Assembly: GCA_030220185.1 (NCBI GenBank)
Contig: JASPKZ010003416.1
Location: 496,001-560,000 of the forward strand
From: Diploptera punctata
Lineage: Eukaryota; Arthropoda; Insecta; Blattodea; Blaberidae
DNA: 64,000 bases
Direction: 5' to 3'
How positions within the stretch are numbered: position 1 is the stretch's first letter; the number at the start of each line of letters is the position of its first letter. Made by a program: the position numbers and the translations under genes. This document shows positions 53,336-64,000 of this stretch, one piece after another. The notes beneath the pieces were generated by a model. The model did no database searches, was not told the DNA's origin, and saw only the letters and a list, made by a program, of their open reading frames with translations.

Positions 53336-54060
53336 CAATTGCACTAGATTCAACTAATTAAATTTTGTAATGAACACAAATTTTATACAGAAGTAGATGA
53401 ATATTAGGCTATATATTTTATTTATTTACTCTTTAAACGATTATTGTAGTTGCAAATACAGATTGGATCACTTAACAGAATGTAGATGATCTAAATTCCA
53501 GAATGAAGTGCCCAACAAGACTTCTGTCTTGTATTTTTAGACTCTAGGAAGAGATAATAACGCATAAACATTTGCCACCGCTCTTCACACTTCAGCTGTT
53601 CTTATTATAACAATAAAGTAAACAATGGGAAATCGGCAAGCTCTTTCTCACTGAATAATGCTGAGAATCTGTGCGAATGTCGTTATATAATGTTAACATT
53701 TCTCGTTCCTGTCTACAATACACTTCCGGTCCCTTGAATCATTACGTGAGCATTATTATCCTTGCGGAGTCTTTATGAACTCAAAAGTGGAGGGAATTGT
53801 TGTTGCAAAAATTTGAATTCTTGATACTCTTTTACTTACTTCCATTCTCCATTCTCTCAAATGTATTCTAAGGTCATTGTAAAGGTTAGGGTTTTTATGG
53901 TATAGCATATTTATTTATTTACTTTGGCAGACTGATATGTTCCTTAAATATATGGAAATGCTTTTTAATGAAATAAAATTGAATTAAAGTAATTTTAAGC
54001 CATATTTATACATATTTGACAATTTATATATTATAAAGCATATTTTAATAAATTAACGTC
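53336..54060. other. no gene seen
   Basis: AT-rich; nothing recognised. Confidence 0.4.
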
Positions 54061-54061
54061 A

Positions 54062-54290
54062 TATTCGTTCGTGCATGGAAGCTTCTTGTAGGAAAGCCAG
54101 AGGGAAAGCACTCAGTTGGTAGACCAAGAATGAGGTGGGGAAATAACATTAACTATGATTTGAGGGAAGTATATTATACAGGGAATGATGGAAAGTATTA
54201 GCTCAGGATAGGGATGTATGGAGAGCTTATGTCCGCGCGGCTTAGAACCTACGGGTTCGATAGTGCCAGTGAGTAAGTAGGTAAGTAAGT
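54062..54290 (+). mobile_element. LINE-B 3' end
   Basis: TTCGTGCATGGAAGCTTC through GAGGGAAAGCACTCAGTTGG to CGGGTTCGATAGTGCCAGTG with a (GTAA)n tail. One-base deletion near 54190 breaks the frame. Confidence 0.88.
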
Positions 54291-54499
54291 AACGTCATAT
54301 TCGTCACATTTTCACTCTTTGCAGAAGTAGAAAACTGTTCTCTTGTAATTTATTTCTTCCGTGTTCGTTAAATTTGTTATATCTCCCATAATTACTTACA
54401 TCATTTTGTTTTCTGTTAAATTTAAATCTACATTCTTTCCCTCTTTCTTTAGAATTCATAATATGGACTTTGCCCATATGCACCAGCGAGCAACCCACG

Positions 54500-54615
54500 A
54501 TATAAAGTCCCTCATGGAGGGCTTATTCCCTGGATGTTTCTATCCTAAAAAATCCATTGACCCTGACCGGATTTGAACCGCAGCCTTCTGGAGATGAGGA
54601 ACTTAACTCGTAGAC
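54500..54615 (-). repeat. SINE S4 head part
   Basis: Minus-strand CAGAAGGCTGCGGTTCAAATC (B box GGTTCAAATCC) after an A-box-like AACTCCTCATC-type region, then S4-like CCCTCCATGAGGGAC. The remainder is not seen. Confidence 0.6.
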
Positions 54616-55059
54616 AATAGAGGCCAATTTCTTATCATCTTCTTGTCCTTCTTCTTCAATAACATTAGATTCCCAGTCGGACCTTGGCATATCTCTCACA
54701 CTCTTATCTGTTTGTAGCATCCCCTTTACAAGAACCTCCTATCTCGCATATTCTCTATCTCATCGAGCCACTGCTTATCATTTAAAAAGGTAAATTATTC
54801 CCACCACAGGCCTTAGGAAGCCTATAATGTGGCCAGAGATTAAGGGTCGAATGTTTGAACGCATTATATAGTAAAAGGCGTTCTCTGCTGATAAAGTTTT
54901 ATTCAAACACATTTTTCTTACTCAGAAATCTATTCACGCGGTAATAATATTGTAAAGCTACCTGACAAGGTACCTTAAGATCGTAGCTCAAGATATAAAC
55001 TTATGTGAAAATCCCGAAGGGAACCGATGGTAACCGATGTAGTTTGAAACTTATCCAAG

Positions 55060-55251
55060 ATGTCGGACCTTGAAGACTTCGATCATGTTTTCGGTATACG
55101 CGGAGAAGAGGAATTTGATAGAGTCTACCAAAGAATTCAACTGGAAGAACAGGAGAATCGGCGTAATATTGCGCGTCGCAGACGTGTTTGTATACGGTAT
55201 TATTTGCGGGATGCAAGCATAAATGCATTCCTCTATAGCAGACGAAAATAA
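55060..55251 (+). CDS. unrecognised 63-codon open frame, charged
   Basis: Starts in a good Kozak context (AAGATGTCGG) with MSDLEDFDHVFGIRGEEEF and continues DRVYQRIQLEEQENRRNIA, RRRRVCIRYYLRDASINAF. The acidic start, Gln/Glu-rich middle and basic end look more protein-like than the AT-rich shadows around it, and local GC is higher. I do not recognise it. It could be the 5' coding exon of a small gene or the N-terminus of a Harbinger-type transposon protein. No neighbour supports either. Confidence 0.35.
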   Translation: MSDLEDFDHVFGIRGEEEFDRVYQRIQLEEQENRRNIARRRRVCIRYYLRDASINAFLYSRRK

Positions 55252-55439
55252 CGGAAGTAGTTTTATCGCTGAGAATTCTGGGTAATTCGTTGCCAATATT
55301 ACGAAAACGCCAACATTCATGCATGACCGGTTAAGGCGGCCGTTAATTCGATCTCAGCTCACCAGTGATTGGAAGTAATTTCAGTAGAGAGTAATGTATT
55401 TGCATACGACCCTTTCCACCTTTCAAGACAGTCGGTCCT

Positions 55440-55655
55440 AGATGTGAGCCGGGTTGTCAGCTCTGCTTGACAGCCCCTTTACCCCAGAACAAGCGCCTGG
55501 CACTAATTTCCGTTGGAGACTAAATCAACCCCAGGGCCATGGTACCGCCATAAAGTTTAGGTTAGTTTAAAATTTTTGACTCCATTGGGACTCGAACCCC
55601 CAACCTTATGAATTATAGCGTATTGTCTTAATCAACTACACTACAGCGTGTCCTT
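55440..55655 (-). mobile_element. SINE S3
   Basis: The minus-strand head GGACACGCTGTAGTGTAGTT, B box GGGGGTTCGAGTCCCAATGG, then GGCCCTGGGGTTGATTTAG and AGGCGCTTGTTCTGGGG. Ends near GAGCCGGGTTGTCAGC (plus). Good A and B boxes. Confidence 0.88.
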
Positions 55656-55845
55656 ATAGTGTGTTATTTGTTTCAAAACAAGCTTCGAAGTAACATAATG
55701 ACGGTATAGTCCATATGAAAGTAATTTTCATACAGCTTGTAGCTAATTCATTTTCCATATACTTTTATATAACACTGGTCAGCAGCTGTCACGTTTCACA
55801 CCACAAGCTCAATGATCATCATCATCGACATCGAAGTTTATATAT

Positions 55846-56332
55846 ATCCTGTTCGCTCTTAAAATGAACCTCGTCAAAACAAAACCATGTGACCTGCTCA
55901 CTTTTTATTGGTTATGGACACCGATGTACGATATAGAAGCAATATCCTTCCATCATTCACGCGACAATTACTGTCACTTTTGACAGGGAGATGACGACAC
56001 AGCAACAGAAGACTCGATACTTTCAGCCGTTTTGTTTCTTGAGAATCGACTGAAGCATGACTCAAATGCATCACCCATATGTAATAAACTATTTTAAGTA
56101 GTAATCAATGATTAGGTATATTTTAGAATATTTTGTATGTTTTGAATATTATTATTTTCATTCATGAAGGATAACAAGTATATTCAGAGGACATATTTTT
56201 AATGTAATGAAATGAACTACTTTTTCGCGTACTTATTGTTTCTACAACGTATGTTGGTGTCCATAACCAATGAAAAGCGAGCAGGTCACATTATTTTGTT
56301 TTGACGAGGATCACTTTAAGAGCGGGAAGGGT
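55846..56332. mobile_element. inverted-repeat element (MITE), about 95-bp arms
   Basis: Left arm 55846-55942 and right arm 56236-56332 are inverted copies: CGCTCTTAAAATGAACCTCG, GACCTGCTCACTTTTTATTGG and GGTTATGGACACC, against CATAACCAATGAAAAGCGAG, GTCACATTATTTTG and CACTTTAAGAGCGGG. About 290 bp of non-coding interior. The flanks TATATATCC and GTATAGACC hint at a TA target, not proven. Confidence 0.85.
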
Positions 56333-56929
56333 ATAGACCTTTTGACCTGTTCTGACTTGTAACTGGTCACGCCATCTCTTCATAGACCAACACTTATTTT
56401 TCCTTAGGATTAGAGTTCAGGACGGCTTTTGCTATTCTAGTTGGTGACGTGCGTCCTATATTTTCCTATCATAGGCGCAATTGATTGTATATTCAGTTCA
56501 TTCCTGATGTCTATGCTTCTCCCCATGATCTAACAACGTACAACCTGCTACATATCGAAGAAATTTAATACCGGTATATGAAAACTCTATTGTTTTAACC
56601 CTTGAGTTGGCAAAGCAAGGACTGGACTGGATAAGGCGAAGTCTAGTTTCACCCAGTGTGCTGCGTACGTTAGAACCCACTAGGGCTCTTTGGCAGCTAA
56701 GTTAATAGTGGCTATCATTACGGGGTTGTAGTTCACTTAACCCGAGCCTATTTGGCGACGCTAGCGTTTGTGTGCAAATGGTGATGAAATTTGGACAGAG
56801 ATAGGGATGTGATGACCTGAAGCAGGACATCAGAAACCACATTGCTTTCAAGCCGAGAGTCGGAAATCCAGCACTGTGGAATGAGCCACGCTACTCCAGG
56901 TGAGAGCACATCGCCAAATCTCTGGCTGG
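56333..56929. other. probable 3' UTR of the Jockey LINE and unassigned DNA
   Basis: On the minus strand, 56929 down to about 56750 continues from the Jockey C-terminus without a clear boundary. No other gene seen. Confidence 0.4.
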
Positions 56930-57965
56930 ATTTAATGAGGAGTAAATCGGATGAATATGTTTCTATGTACAGCACGCCACTGGGGCAAGCGTCCAATACT
57001 GCGTACCATAAAATTTGTATGCAAAAATGTAAATTTGTGCATCTTGCTTACATTTTCAGTTATCATGGCATCAATATGGGGAAGTTGCGCTACGTTGTGT
57101 AGGTCTGTCATCCTTGTGAAACGCGGTGCTTGAAAAATTATTTTCAAACACTTATTCTGTATAATTTGTATTCTTCGTTTATGCTGTTTGCGAGGATGCT
57201 CCAGGCCTCACATCCGTACAGTAGCATGCTGCGGATCACGCTTTTATACAGTTAAAAGCTTGATCTTACGTGACAATGTATTCGACCTGAAAAATGGGTA
57301 TAAAATTGCAATTGCTGCATTTGCTTTATGTTGTAGATGTCGAATATGAATTTTGAACGTAAGCTTGGGGTCCAGATGGACCCCAAGATACTTCACTGAA
57401 GGTTCTAGGCGAAGATTTTGAGTTCCCAAGGTTAGTTGGATGGGTGATCGTCTGGTTGATTTAGTGAAAAGGATCGCCTGGGTTTTTGTCGTGTTTATCT
57501 TTATGTTCCATAACTGGAACCAAATATAGATACGGTTGAGAGCGGTTTGGAATACATGGATTCGATTAGGAAGAGATTTGAAGGTAGTCTGGTAAAAGAA
57601 ACAGGTATCATCGGCGAATGATGCGGTATGGATGTAGGGGATAGTAGGAAGGTCTGATACGTATAACGTATACAGTATGGGTGAAAGGACAGCACCTTGG
57701 GGAACTCCCGCCAAGATTGCCTTGCAGTCCGATTTATACCCACTGATCGAAACATAGAATTTTCTGCCAGTGAGGTATTTTGCAATTAATTTAATAAGTG
57801 GTGCCGAAATTTGAAATTTGATTAGTTTATAGATAAGCCCATTTATCCAGGTCGTATCAAATGCCTTCTCAATGTCCAGGAATACAGCGATGGTACTACG
57901 TTTCCTGTTATAGCCCGTGACAATATGATCAACCAGTCTTGGCAAAGCAATAATTTCTCGAGACA
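56930..57965 (-). mobile_element. Jockey-type LINE, RT domain open over 233 codons
   Basis: From 57945 the minus strand is open for 233 codons: STIAVFLDIEKAFDTTW (first catalytic Asp), GVPQGAVLSPILYTLYVSDL, ASFADDTCFFY (catalytic FADD), NIKINTTKTQAILF, VKYLGVHLDPKLTF. A frameshift at 57244 leads to SVIRSMLLYGCEAW and then, from 57147, ILQAPRFTRMTDLHN-like residues and HTNFMVRSIGRLP. It is 5'-truncated (no endonuclease) at about 57965. Sequence style (GVPQGAVLSP, FADDT) is that of the Jockey clade. Confidence 0.92.
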
Positions 57966-58287
57966 GTTATTTGAATGTGGCGGACCGCACTGAAAACTGT
58001 ATCAAACATATTATACATAGTCAATAAAAAACCCAAATCACCAAATTAAAATTTAAAACAGCCAACTAGTTTCAATAGCGAATCTATCATTTTCAAGACT
58101 AATTACTGCCTCTTAATAATTAGTCTATAACACTGCGTAGCAATGAAAATGCTCCTCCGCATATTTAAGTGTTTCTGAACTCCGTTTTTTTTTTGCGCTG
58201 ATTTCAAATATGTGATTATTTTTCTCCAAATGTTGACGGTTCGATAGTAATCACGATTTTTTTCGTTACTTTTTCAATTTCAAGTAT

Positions 58288-58632
58288 CCATCCATAGTAA
58301 TTCTGCCCGAAGGCAGGTCCTTCACTGCAATCATAGCATTTTCATGCTATGCTTGCAGCTTTACTAGGGAATTGTGTAGGTGTGGTAGCTTCCCGTTGCT
58401 TTCCACACCGGTGAAGGATGATGGTGATGATGATGATAATGATAAGGATGATGATGATGGCCATATGATTTCGGGGACCGTTTGGGCCTTAAAGTTTTCC
58501 TGACATTTGTCTTACAGGCGAGAAAAAACCCCGATAAAAACCTCACCCAGAAAAACTGTCCCGACCGGGGATCGAACCCGGGCCCGCTGCGTGACAAGGC
58601 AGCACGCTACCTCGAGACCACAGCGGTGGACT
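58288..58632 (-). mobile_element. SINE S1, full length, 11-bp target duplication
   Basis: ATTTCAAGTAT lies at 58277-58287 and 58633-58643. All S1 parts are present and very similar to the 35 kb copy. Youngest layer of this nest. Confidence 0.96.
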
Positions 58633-58679
58633 ATTTCAAGTATATGTTTGGTTATTATCATTTTTCTCCAAATGTTAAC

Positions 58680-59345
58680 GGTTCGATCGCATCCATGTAT
58701 CGATGTTCCCTTTGTTTATGGGACAGCCGAGCAACTGGCCAACACTACATTCAACAAATGCAGCTTTCAAGAAACGAACTTGTTCCAGGAGAAAATAATG
58801 TTCTACATGAACCTCTTATTAACAAGAAGAAGATCTTACTACCACCTCTCCACATTAAATTGGTACTAGAAAAATAGTATGATAAAGCTTTAGTTAAATC
58901 GTCAGATGCTTTGCAACATATTCGCTCTATGTTCCCACGTTTGTCTGATGCAAAAGTATTTGCTGGAGTTTTTACAGGATCTCAAATAAGACGGATGCCG
59001 GAGTCCGCAGAATTAGAACAAAAGATGACACCAGTTGAAAAAAGTGCATGGCAAGCATTTCGTAATGTTGTGCAATGGCTTCCTTGGAAATACGATGAGT
59101 CCCAATTACCGAGAGTTGATTGAGAACTTGCTGAGTACATATAATACATTAGGTTGCAGAATGTCAACTAAATTACATTATCTGCACTCACATTTGGATT
59201 TATTTAGACCAAATTTGGGCGGTATGAGTGAAGAACTTGGAGAACGATTCCATCAAATCTCAAAAACATGGAATCAGGATATCAGGGCAGGTGGGATATA
59301 AACATGATGGGGGACTACGTTAGGAGTTTGGTGAGGGACAGTCCA
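58680..59345 (+). pseudogene. broken gene of an arthropod mobile-element protein of unknown function
   Basis: Across frames: MYRCSLCLWDSRATGQHY (58692), NVLHEPLINKKKILLPPLH, IKLVLEK then a stop at 58876, SDAKVFAGVFTGSQIRRM, VEKSAWQAFRNVVQWLPW, a frameshift near 59095, NYRELIENLLSTYNTLGCRM, STKLHYLHSHLDLFRPNLG, MSEELGERFHQISKTW, then NMMGDYVRSLVRD. I know this order (CLWDSR ... LPPLHIKL ... LHSHLDxFxxNLG ... GERFHQ ... MxxDYxW) from many arthropod and cnidarian proteins linked to mobile DNA. His and Cys positions suggest a nuclease or metal-binding fold, but that is inference. At least three inactivating changes. Confidence 0.75.
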
Positions 59346-59759
59346 CAGCAACATTTTAAAATATATTAATTTTCCAAGAACCATTGACGCTATGTATGTG
59401 AAACTGACATTTTTGAACTCAGGGTACCTGAATAACCATGAAAAAAACTGAGAGGAACAAAACGTTGCCCAAAATTTGTTGCTCAGTGTAATGTAATTAG
59501 TCTTGAATATGATAGCTTCGCTATTGAAACTAGTTGGCTCTTTTAAATTTTAATTAGGTGATTTGGGTTTTTTATTGACTATGTATAATACAAATTTATC
59601 ACCAAGAAGATCCTACTATTTTATTAATATATGAAACATAACTATTATTATTGGGTATATAGAGGAATTCGACACACATTTAAGTCATTTCTACTCGTTC
59701 GTTATCTTCCGTTTTATTAAAAATATTAAATAAAAAAAGCCATTTGATGTATCTCATAG

Positions 59760-60190
59760 GATACATTGCCAATTTAAGAGTTAACTAATCTGCAGTTAGT
59801 GTCTAATTCTTATTGCCATGTAGAATTAGTGACAATGCTATTACTTTATAAAACTTCAGTAATGCTTGTTTTTGTACTTTATATTTCAATATCTTTTGTA
59901 TTTTTCCTCAGAATTATCTAAATCTATTTAATTTCAGTTGAACGCAATTAGATTTCATGTATCCTATATTATATCTTAAATATTTAAGCTCGTTTATTTG
60001 TTCAATAATTTTTCCATAGATAACAATTTTTGCTCTTCTGGGTTGTATATCATGAAAAGTCATTACTTTAGTTTTATCCGTAAATATTTTCATCCCATAA
60101 ATATCAGGAACTTGGCTTAAGATATATACTGTTTTTTGTATTTCATCCTCTGATTTCCTGTGATTATCTGGTCATTAGCAAAAAGTAATG
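59760..60190 (-). mobile_element. LINE RT fragment (FANDQ box)
   Basis: Minus-strand residues LLFANDQIIIR, EDEIQKTVYILSQV, GMKIFTDKTKVMTF, ELKYLRYNIGY and KVIALSLILHG follow the order FADDQ box to post-RT region. The usual Asp-Asp is Asn-Asp here. C-terminus absent. Confidence 0.7.
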
Positions 60191-60304
60191 TGGTAAAATT
60201 TATTATTAATAATAGTATTTATTGTTGTTAAAATATTTTGTGAAATCGTAACATTTTTAATGATATCATAAATATAAATGAACTCAATGATATAGTATAA
60301 ATGT

Positions 60305-61713
60305 AAAAAAAGTAACAAAGCTCCTGGAGAAGACCACATTAATCAAGAATTATTTAAATTTTCAACTAAAAATTTTTTAGACAGATTTCTTATTCTCCTT
60401 AATATGATATGGGAAGGACAAGAACCACCACAAAGCTGGAACAAATCCATTGTAATACCAATCTTCAAAAAAAGGAAGTCGCCAAATCAAAGATAACTAT
60501 CGTGGAATTAGCTTGTTGAACTCTGGATATAAAATTTATGCTAATATAGTTAAGAATAAATTGAGGAAAATTTATGAAAATATAATTGGAGAAGAGCAGA
60601 ATGGATTCAGAAAGGGTAGATCTTGTACAGATGGATTCTTTACTCTAAAACTACTATTAGAAAAGCACAAGGAATTCAATATAGAAACTCATCGCCTTCG
60701 TTGACTTCATAAAGGCTTTTGACAAAGTAGACAGAAATATATTACTACAAATTTTAGCTGATGATAACGTTCCACAACAATATATTACTAATATCTTCAA
60801 CATCTATAAAGATAATGAAATCTCTGTTAAACAAGATGGCAAATTATCTTCTTGGGAAAAGATCAACACTGGAGTAAGACAGGGATGTGGACTTTCACCG
60901 GCGCTTTTCATTATATACATGAATAAATTAATAAATGAATGGAGGAAAACACAACGAGGATATATACCCATCAATAGGAACCTCAAACTCGATGCTATTC
61001 TTTTTGCAGACGATTTAGCTCTTCTGGCACTTTCCGAAAATGATTTGCAACGATCAATTTATAATTTACAAAAAATAGGTGCCAATTTAATATGGAAATA
61101 TCAATTAATAAAACTAAAATTATGGCATTTCATGGGAAAGACCCATACAAAATAAAATCTGTCTCCAGAATAAAATTTTAGAGAGATCTAATCAATTTAA
61201 ATATCTTAGATATTATCTCTCTATCTGGGATGAAAAGGATATCCCTGAAAAAGTTACTAGTTATAATAAAAGTTTAGGAATTATTAATCAAGTTATGAAA
61301 CCATCCCTTGTACAAAAAAACACCAGATTACGTTTATATAACACTTTGGCTAGACCAGTGTTGACCTATGGTAGTGAAGCATGGACACTAAGAAAACAAC
61401 ATGAAAGCAGAATAACGGCTTGTGAAATGAGATTCATGCGCAGAACAGCGGGTTACACCATATGGGATCGGAAAAGGAACACCGATATCTTAAAAGAATT
61501 GAAGACTACGCCAATTTTGGAATATATTAAACAGTACCAACTAAATTGGAAACACCATCTTGAAAGAATGAGTTCAAATCGGATCCCCAAAGCTGTTTAT
61601 AATTATATACCAAGAGGACGAAGATCACTGGGCCGTCCTATGAAACGCTGGAGGGAAAATTTTCTATAGGATCGTAACAGGCCTTGGCCTAATACTTGGA
61701 AGGAAGAAGAAGA
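60305..61713 (+). mobile_element. LINE-C, longest copy, RT to 3' end
   Basis: SNKAPGEDHINQELFKF near 60310, MLNSGYKIYANIVKNKLRK and EEQNGFRKGRSCTDGFF (60513-60650), FIKAFDKVDRNILLQI (60705-), INTGVRQGCGLSPALF (60868-), AILFADDLALLALSEND (60993-, catalytic box intact), then from 61295 TRLRLYNTLARPVLTYGSE, AWTLRKQHESRITACEMRF, SNRIPKAVYNYIPRGRRSL, GRPMKRWRENFL. The 3' end GGATCGTAACAGGCC has a GAAGAAG tail. Three or four frameshifts; 5' truncated before the endonuclease. Closely related to the insert at 13702 and the tail at 5360. Confidence 0.93.
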
Positions 61714-63335
61714 AGTAAAAAAAAGTCCAAGAACTAGATTGGAGAGTAGTTAGTTCCGAGCAACCAGGAAATATAAATGCTGACCGCAATATTGCCAATG
61801 TACAAATCAAGAATTTTGCTTATATTGTCGATACATTTTAATTGCTGAATGTATAGCTTATAAGGATGAGTTATAATTTAGTTCAGCGGCTATTGAAACT
61901 GGAGTAAAGATATTTACTGATTTATTTGACGAAGGACAGACTAACAGAAATGTCAGTTCTGGGTTTTTGTGTTGATGGACCATTTCCAATTATTTAATGA
62001 GGTCACCTGGTGCTAGCAAATGACGTAATGCTCCCGAATTCAAAACTTCGCCCAATGTAAGAACATTATTACATTTATTAAAGTCTATTACTTTTATAGT
62101 TTGGTAACTTTGTTTTACAGTCCTTAAAGCTTTTCACACACACTTCATATAAATCTCAATTGTATACTACTCTATTATTAACTAGATTTTTAAACTAATG
62201 CACTTATATGTGTATTTGCGATTGTTCAGTGTTGAATGCAGATATGATACAGTGTAGTAATAGCACTCATTATTAGGAAATGGATTTAAGGTACAAATTT
62301 TGGTCGTAAAAGGGGGGGGGAAGGTTCTGAAAAAGACATACAAAAAGGTGTTTGTTTTGGAATGTAAATAAGGATGCATGCTGAGGAAACAATTGAATTA
62401 AGATTTAAACCAGTTACATTAACTCAGTTTATATAACATGCATATCATTTTGCACCAAATTTTGCTCTTTATAGAGTCCATAAGAGGTAATTCATAGTTC
62501 TTTAGTTTAATGCAATATTTACTTCGCAGATGGAGCATCAAAGAATGATGGAATTAGTTTTGATAAATTGCATTTTGAATTCTAAAAGTGCATACAACTT
62601 ATCCTTCTTAACATTCGCCATGTTATTGTTGTGAAAACCCAGTTGTATTACTAATAAAATACGTTGTGGTTCAGACTAGTAAAACACAGCCAACTACAAA
62701 TCGGTAGATAAAAAACTGTTAAATTATTGCCAGTACTAACTGAATTTATTTTAAGCTGTTACAGCAATACTGTTTAAATTTAAATTTTACTTCACGGCTG
62801 CAGATTGGCCATTGTTGCTGGGATATAAATCACTGGTGGTTTACATAAATTATATTTTAATATTTACTATTTACTATTGTTGACTTCACGCTGCATATTG
62901 CCATTGTCTCTGGGGTATAAATTACATAAATTATATTTTAATATTTATTTAATATTGTTGACTTCTGATTGAGATTTTAAAAAGCTGTTCAAGAAGAAAA
63001 AATATACATTTTTCTGTCCTATCTTTTAAAAACGCGGAGGAAAAGATACTGAAGCATAACAAAGTGGGGAAAAGGGGGCAAAATGTAGTAATCTCACGAA
63101 AATGTGCAAAAAGGTGTAACAAATTGTGTTCATTTCGCTTCATTTCATCCCAATACATATATTGAACTATTGGCATGAAAACAGCTATATTTTTGGAAAG
63201 CTGCAGCACCTCAAAATCCTTTCCCTACTCATTATGTAACTGACGTTATTGTAGTAATGATTTAATTAACAACGCTCTTTGAGACCGTTATCTCTGTAAT
63301 TCAAATCTGACATGAAAACTGACAAATTTTGCTTA
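61714..63335. other. no gene seen
   Basis: AT-rich DNA. A local duplication near 62795-62960 (TTGGCCATTGTTGCTGGG and TTGCCATTGTCTCTGGGG, each followed by TATAAATTATATTTTAATATT-like words) is visible. An odd G run (GGGGGGGGGAAGG) is at about 62311. No supported coding. Confidence 0.45.
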
Positions 63336-63339
63336 AAGT

Positions 63340-63520
63340 ATTCTTATTTCAGGATTGAAGTTCTTTTACGTGCCGTTAATTTACAACACTGAGTCCATGA
63401 CTTCAGTTACTATTCGAAGGAAGCGATATTCAGGATTTTTATGCCTGAAAAAAGTCAGTCGGGCCCGGCCAGGTTTGAACCCGACGGGTTCGGAACCAGA
63501 GATGTGGTAATTAGTGTACC
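63340..63520 (-). mobile_element. SINE S4 head and part of body
   Basis: The minus strand has ACATCTCTGGTTCCGAAC, CGTCGGGTTCAAACCTGG (B box), CGGGCCCGACTGAC, then TCAGGCATAAAAATCC. Same family as 38905-39165. Confidence 0.7.
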
Positions 63521-63568
63521 GAGGGCAAGATAAAAATAAAATAAATTTAAACTTCTAAAAGTTCAAGC

Positions 63569-64000
<432 letters not shown>

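Larger units (their letters stand above)
58131..59490 (+). mobile_element. CACTG-terminus DNA element with coding remnants
   Basis: Begins CACTGCGTAGCAATG and ends TTTGTTGCTCAGTG, with TAA on both outer sides (58128-58130 and 59491-59493), a 3-bp target duplication. Same right terminus as the copy at 30332-30888. It lies in the loop of the palindromic MITE. Interior holds a broken gene and an S1 SINE. Confidence 0.78.
58011..59588. mobile_element. palindromic MITE carrying two later insertions
   Basis: Arms 58011-58105 and 59494-59588 are almost identical in inverse: TTATACATAGTCAATAAAAA, ACCCAAATCACC, GCCAACTAGTTTCAATAGCG. TA flanks both ends (58009-58010, 59589-59590). Without its insertions the element would be about 220 bp, with a short loop. 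Confidence 0.92.

Overview
This 64 kb window looks like a stretch of a large, AT-rich, repeat-saturated insect nuclear genome. A cockroach or termite (Blattodea) is my best guess. That rests on the type and density of the retroelements and on one insect-like muscle-protein exon; it is inference, not proof. There is no bacterial or phage gene organisation, no CRISPR array, and no viral sequence that I recognise.

Only one conventional host coding feature is convincing: a 280-bp internal exon on the minus strand (40239-40518). It has canonical splice sites and encodes the end of one immunoglobulin domain and the start of the next, as in the giant invertebrate muscle proteins (obscurin/Unc-89 is my best guess, with titin/kettin/projectin as alternatives). 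I see no second exon, so most of the window is probably intron: at least about 23 kb on the 5' side of the exon and about 40 kb on the 3' side.

The rest is mobile DNA in layers. I use private labels. LINEs: LINE-A (FADDM box, 3' tail also found on SINE S1), LINE-B (very abundant 3' end, C-terminus like RPVGRPRxRWENNIN), LINE-C (GRRSLGRPMKRW, GAA-rich tail), LINE-D (FADDQ box), LINE-E, LINE-F and LINE-G (distinct C-termini of the GRPxxRW type), plus a Jockey-type RT on the minus strand at 57 kb, CR1/Jockey-like C-termini and several single fragments. SINEs: S1 (head CCGCTGTGGTCTCGAGG), S2 (tRNA-Leu/Ser-like head), S3 (head GTAGCGTAGTGG) and S4 (B box GGGTTCAAACC). DNA elements: a complete but broken Tc1-type transposon (6.8-8.3 kb), two elements with CACTG termini encoding a protein family widespread in arthropod mobile DNA, two Helitron-like elements, several MITEs and fold-back elements, and two unnamed dispersed repeat families, R1 and R2.

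Layout: 1-9 kb LINE fragments, SINEs and the Tc1 element. 9-15 kb R1, a tRNA-like palindrome, a Helitron, a 90-bp minisatellite and a CR1-like LINE split by LINE-C. 16-23 kb LINE fragments and a tRNA-like tandem/inverted array. 23-29 kb duplicated SINE composites, fold-back elements, a degenerate tRNA-Tyr-like sequence and nested inverted repeats. 30-35 kb nested LINEs, a Helitron and S1 copies. 36-40 kb R2, SINEs and microsatellites. 40.2-40.5 kb the exon. 41-55 kb more LINEs, SINEs, R1 and R2. 55-60 kb a MITE, the Jockey RT and a three-level transposon nest. 60-62 kb the longest LINE-C copy. 62-64 kb mostly unassigned AT-rich DNA. Target-site duplications that I could read directly support many of the insertions and give a relative order for several nests.
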